Assembly (NCBI RefSeq): GCF_032854445.1
Contig: NC_088300.1
Span: forward strand, 930,001 to 994,000
DNA from: Liolophura sinensis
Taxonomy: Eukaryota; Mollusca; Polyplacophora; Chitonida; Chitonidae
Length of the DNA stretch: 64,000 nucleotides
Direction of reading: 5' to 3'
The position numbers and the translations under genes are program-made. The notes beneath the pieces were generated by a model. That model was not told the origin of the DNA, searched no databases, and saw only the letters and a program-made list of their open reading frames with translations. Below are positions 61,300 through 64,000 of this stretch, in pieces; position 1 is the stretch's first letter; the number at the start of each line of letters is the position of its first letter.

Positions 61300-63084
61300 T
61301 GCTGTGAGTAGGTGTTATTGTAATCGAAAGAGGGAATGATGATCGAGGGTTCTATAAAGTGGATATATCATGATTGTTTTCATCTCATCATACATCACAA
61401 AAAGATGTCGCGATGCCTTGGCCAGCGCACATGCAATGCATGCTGTCAGTGCAGGTTGGGACAATCAATGGAATACGCTGCACGCGCACACTGTCGACTA
61501 GCGGAGTTGTGCTCACTGCTGGAATGGTAGCATGTTTGCATTAATGTCTACAGCAAAGCATCTTAGTTATTACAGTTGGGGCTTAAAGCAAAAACAGCAT
61601 TCTTATAAATTTTCCAAACAAAAGAGTAAAGCAAGGATTATTTTGATAGGGTGGTGCAATCTGTTGAATATTAATCCCAATATTTTTGTTTTGAATGGGG
61701 ATTTTTTCAGTAATTGTTTTTCTATTTTTGTTTTGCTTTTTTTGTTTGTTTTTTTTTTTTTGCTTCTTTTTTGACATGCTCGAATTCATGATGTTGCTAA
61801 AAATATCTGTGACGTAACTGACAGTAAATTAAACGCCACTGAACGGACCCACCAATCATATATACAACAAATTATCTTGTATAAATTCCGCAAATGCGTT
61901 GGTCCTTTTACGCGTTTTAATTTTTTTGTTTGTTTGTTTTTTGGGGAAAATCGCGTCTATTGTGAATTGTATGGCCTGCTTAATCCCGTGCTTCATTGTC
62001 AAGGCTGTGGACAGTTGAGCTCATTTGCAGTAATTGAGTGACTGCAGCCATGCCAATGCATTGGCGGGGCAGTTGACGGAGGGGCTCGCTTTTCCTGCCT
62101 CGGCCGTCAGCTGAAATGTACAAGCCTGGTGATGTCACCCAGAAGGTATTTCCTGAAACGAGGCAACCGAGCGCGCGCGCGCGCTCGGGCTGGTCACGTC
62201 TTGAAATAAACATCCGTCGATTTGTCACTTATCTCATTTATAGCGCGTTCGGGTAAACACAGTAGTGAGAAATTATCTGCGTAACCTCAGTTTTCCGGCT
62301 GACATTTCAAGAATATTATAAGGTCACATACCGAGTACCATTTCGGTGAGGATTGTTTTTTTAGTCTGTGCTGAAGTAGCTGTTCACTCCTGAGGCAGCC
62401 CATCGTAAAGCGATACCCCAAGTTTGTGATTGAGATAGGCGGGAAAAAGTGAACCCTCAAAACGATACAGTTGACACATTTTGCGTGCAGAGTTATTTTT
62501 GGATTCTGTCGGTGAGCACATGTCCGGAGATAAACTTTTGGAAGGAGGACATGACAACGAGAGTTTACAAACAAAAACAGAGGCACGCAAGTCAGTTGTC
62601 AGTTGGTGTCAGAGCACGTACATGTACATGTAGGTCTGACTGGCAGCTTGTCCTCAGCCGAAATCAACGTTTACCTTCGGAGGAATAGCAATAGTTGCGA
62701 AATGTTTCAATGAACATGGTAATTTAACAGTTGTATTTTGTTCTGTTTACATTTCACCACATAGTCTCTTGATGTCTGTGCCTCTTATTGATAGATTTCT
62801 TATTAAACGTTGTAGTGAACTTGTATCTGTTTTCACCCAACTGTATCTTCTTTTGGCTTCACCTCTTGTTTGGCTTTTGTTTTTTATAAAGTGCGTTATC
62901 TTTTTTTGCCATTTATTTTTCACTTACATATAATTATTTAATGATAATATCATTGAAGGCCTTAATATTTGATAACTGTTATGACCATTCAGTTGTTGGT
63001 ACTGTCTTAATGTTAGGCAGTATTCTATACATGTTAGTGCAAAATTTTTGTAATTGTTTCTTTGTGATTTTCTAACTGTTTCAG
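61300..63084. other. Probable first intron of the right-hand gene
   Basis: Contains T-rich tracts (61735-61770, 61920-61945), CpG-rich sequence at 62030-62250 and a perfect 22-bp palindrome at 62167-62188. No coding exon recognised. Confidence 0.35.
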
Positions 63085-63139
63085 GTCCCACTTTAGTAGT
63101 TATAGTTGTGCCCGTTCTTTTCTGGGAGCCTTGCCCAAA

Positions 63140-63956
63140 ATGACTGAGCGAGGAACAGGTGGGGGATTTTCGCTCAGTCCAGAAGATAACAAACCAGGAA
63201 AAACCTCCCCATTGACACCCCAAACTCCACAATCTGGGAAAAGAGACAGTGGTTACCTGACTGACTACTCCCCTGCCAGTGGCACCAGTTCCAGTCGTCA
63301 CTTTACATTTGAGTCGCCGTTTCCTCCAGAGGATGAGGCTGATGAAGCTGATGAAGAATTGTCAGCATTAGGCGCCGTCGGGGGTCACATGGGGGGTAGC
63401 CGCATGTCGCGTGCCTCCTCAATCACACCTGAAATAGACGTGTTCTCACCACCTACAATTGAGCCAATGAGCGGCCGTCGGAGCAGGGGTCGTCCTCGGT
63501 CCCGATCGTCTGTCACCCCAGACATAGATGTATTCTTACCAACCCCAGAGGTGGAAGAAGAGGAGGAGCTAGCCCAAGTCAGGTTCAATGACAACTTGTT
63601 CAGTGTCGTCGAGCCATCGTTACCTGTCCACATGCAGCCGCCAAACTTTGTTTCGCGGCCGATCCCAATTCCCCACTGCGTAGCACGGGGATTGGCTGGG
63701 GCACCCAGGATGCCACCTGGCGAGGTTCAAGGTCACATGCGGTACCCGTCCCCCGCGTCCTGCCCCTGCACCCTGTCCAGCTCCTCTACACTTCATCACA
63801 GTGCTAGCTCATTGGGCTCGCCCAGGAACGCCCTTATGTACTTTGGGCATGTGGGCATGCTAAGTCGCAGCATTGGCACCCAAACACCAAACCAGCACTC
63901 TCTCATCATCCAAGACCTGATTCAAGGCGGAATTGAATCACAAACATTTGCAAGAG
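63140..63956 (+). CDS. First coding exon of an unrecognised disordered protein with a TQT motif (partial)
   Basis: The exon runs from acceptor CTGTTTCAG (63085 on) to donor AGAG|GTAAGA (63956). ATG at 63140 has A at -3 (CCCAAAATGA). 272 codons are open, ending in phase 1; the gene continues outside the window. The protein is Ser/Pro-rich and predicted disordered by eye. It has a DSGY motif (36-39), an acidic run (64-73), a twice-occurring motif TP(E/D)IDVF (96-102 and 126-132), each preceded by an Arg/Ser-rich stretch, a second acidic run (137-143) and SIGTQTP at 244-250, which fits the dynein light chain (DYNLL) xTQT binding consensus. TQT motifs together with DVF-type segments occur in BH3-only proteins of the BMF/BIM type, but no BH3 domain is visible in this exon, so that identity is only a thought. 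Confidence 0.75.
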
Positions 63957-64000
63957 GTAAGAATTATTGGTAATTTTTTGCTGTTTTTTTTTTATTGGTT

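Noticed and set aside
63140-63956. Firm call as BMF or BIM
   Set aside because: Only the TQT motif and vague DVF similarity support it; no BH3 domain in the window.

Overview
The window is animal nuclear DNA, most likely from a lophotrochozoan (mollusc or brachiopod). It has small exons bounded by GT/AG sites. It carries at least two SINE-like families of the kind I associate with molluscan genomes: a tRNA-headed element with a conserved tail reading 'gattggtgttttacgcc', and a 'cttggggtttaacgtc' element. An unusual load of minisatellites makes up roughly half of the 64 kb by my count. The species cannot be named from the sequence alone.

Layout. (1) 289-471 (+): last coding exon of an unrecognised gene that begins outside the window. 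(2) 688-7263 (+): a complete six-exon LIN52, the small DREAM/MuvB subunit, 115 aa. Its start codon lies only 216 bp beyond the upstream stop codon. (3) 7264-17384: space between two convergent genes, with three minisatellites, including a 66-bp array open in both directions. (4) 59091-17385 (-): one large gene assembled here from 13 phase-consistent exons (1,023 codons, 5' end not found). It encodes a CMGC protein kinase of the DYRK/HIPK/PRP4-like branch, followed by a ~550-residue disordered tail with coding tandem repeats and a conserved-looking C-terminus. Its introns hold about 18 distinct tandem arrays and several SINEs. (5) 60870-62300: a CpG-richer region, probably a promoter and possibly bidirectional. 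(6) 61289/63085-63956 (+): a 5' untranslated exon (inferred) and the first coding exon (272 aa) of a disordered protein with a dynein-light-chain-type TQT motif; it continues beyond the window.

Main observation. At five exon-intron boundaries of the kinase gene (23175, 38357, 42484, 44563, 45190) the adjacent intronic minisatellite is built from the boundary itself. Each unit copies the exon edge together with its splice site, so the introns carry dozens of decoy donors or acceptors. Some match the splice consensus better than the real site, and two would lengthen an exon in frame. This looks like repeated seeding of minisatellites from splice junctions.

Second observation. The kinase has all the catalytic residues, but aspartates (DxD) stand where DYRK/HIPK kinases carry the activation-loop autophosphorylation tyrosine(s). 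LIN52, a known DYRK1A substrate in mammals, is the convergent neighbour.
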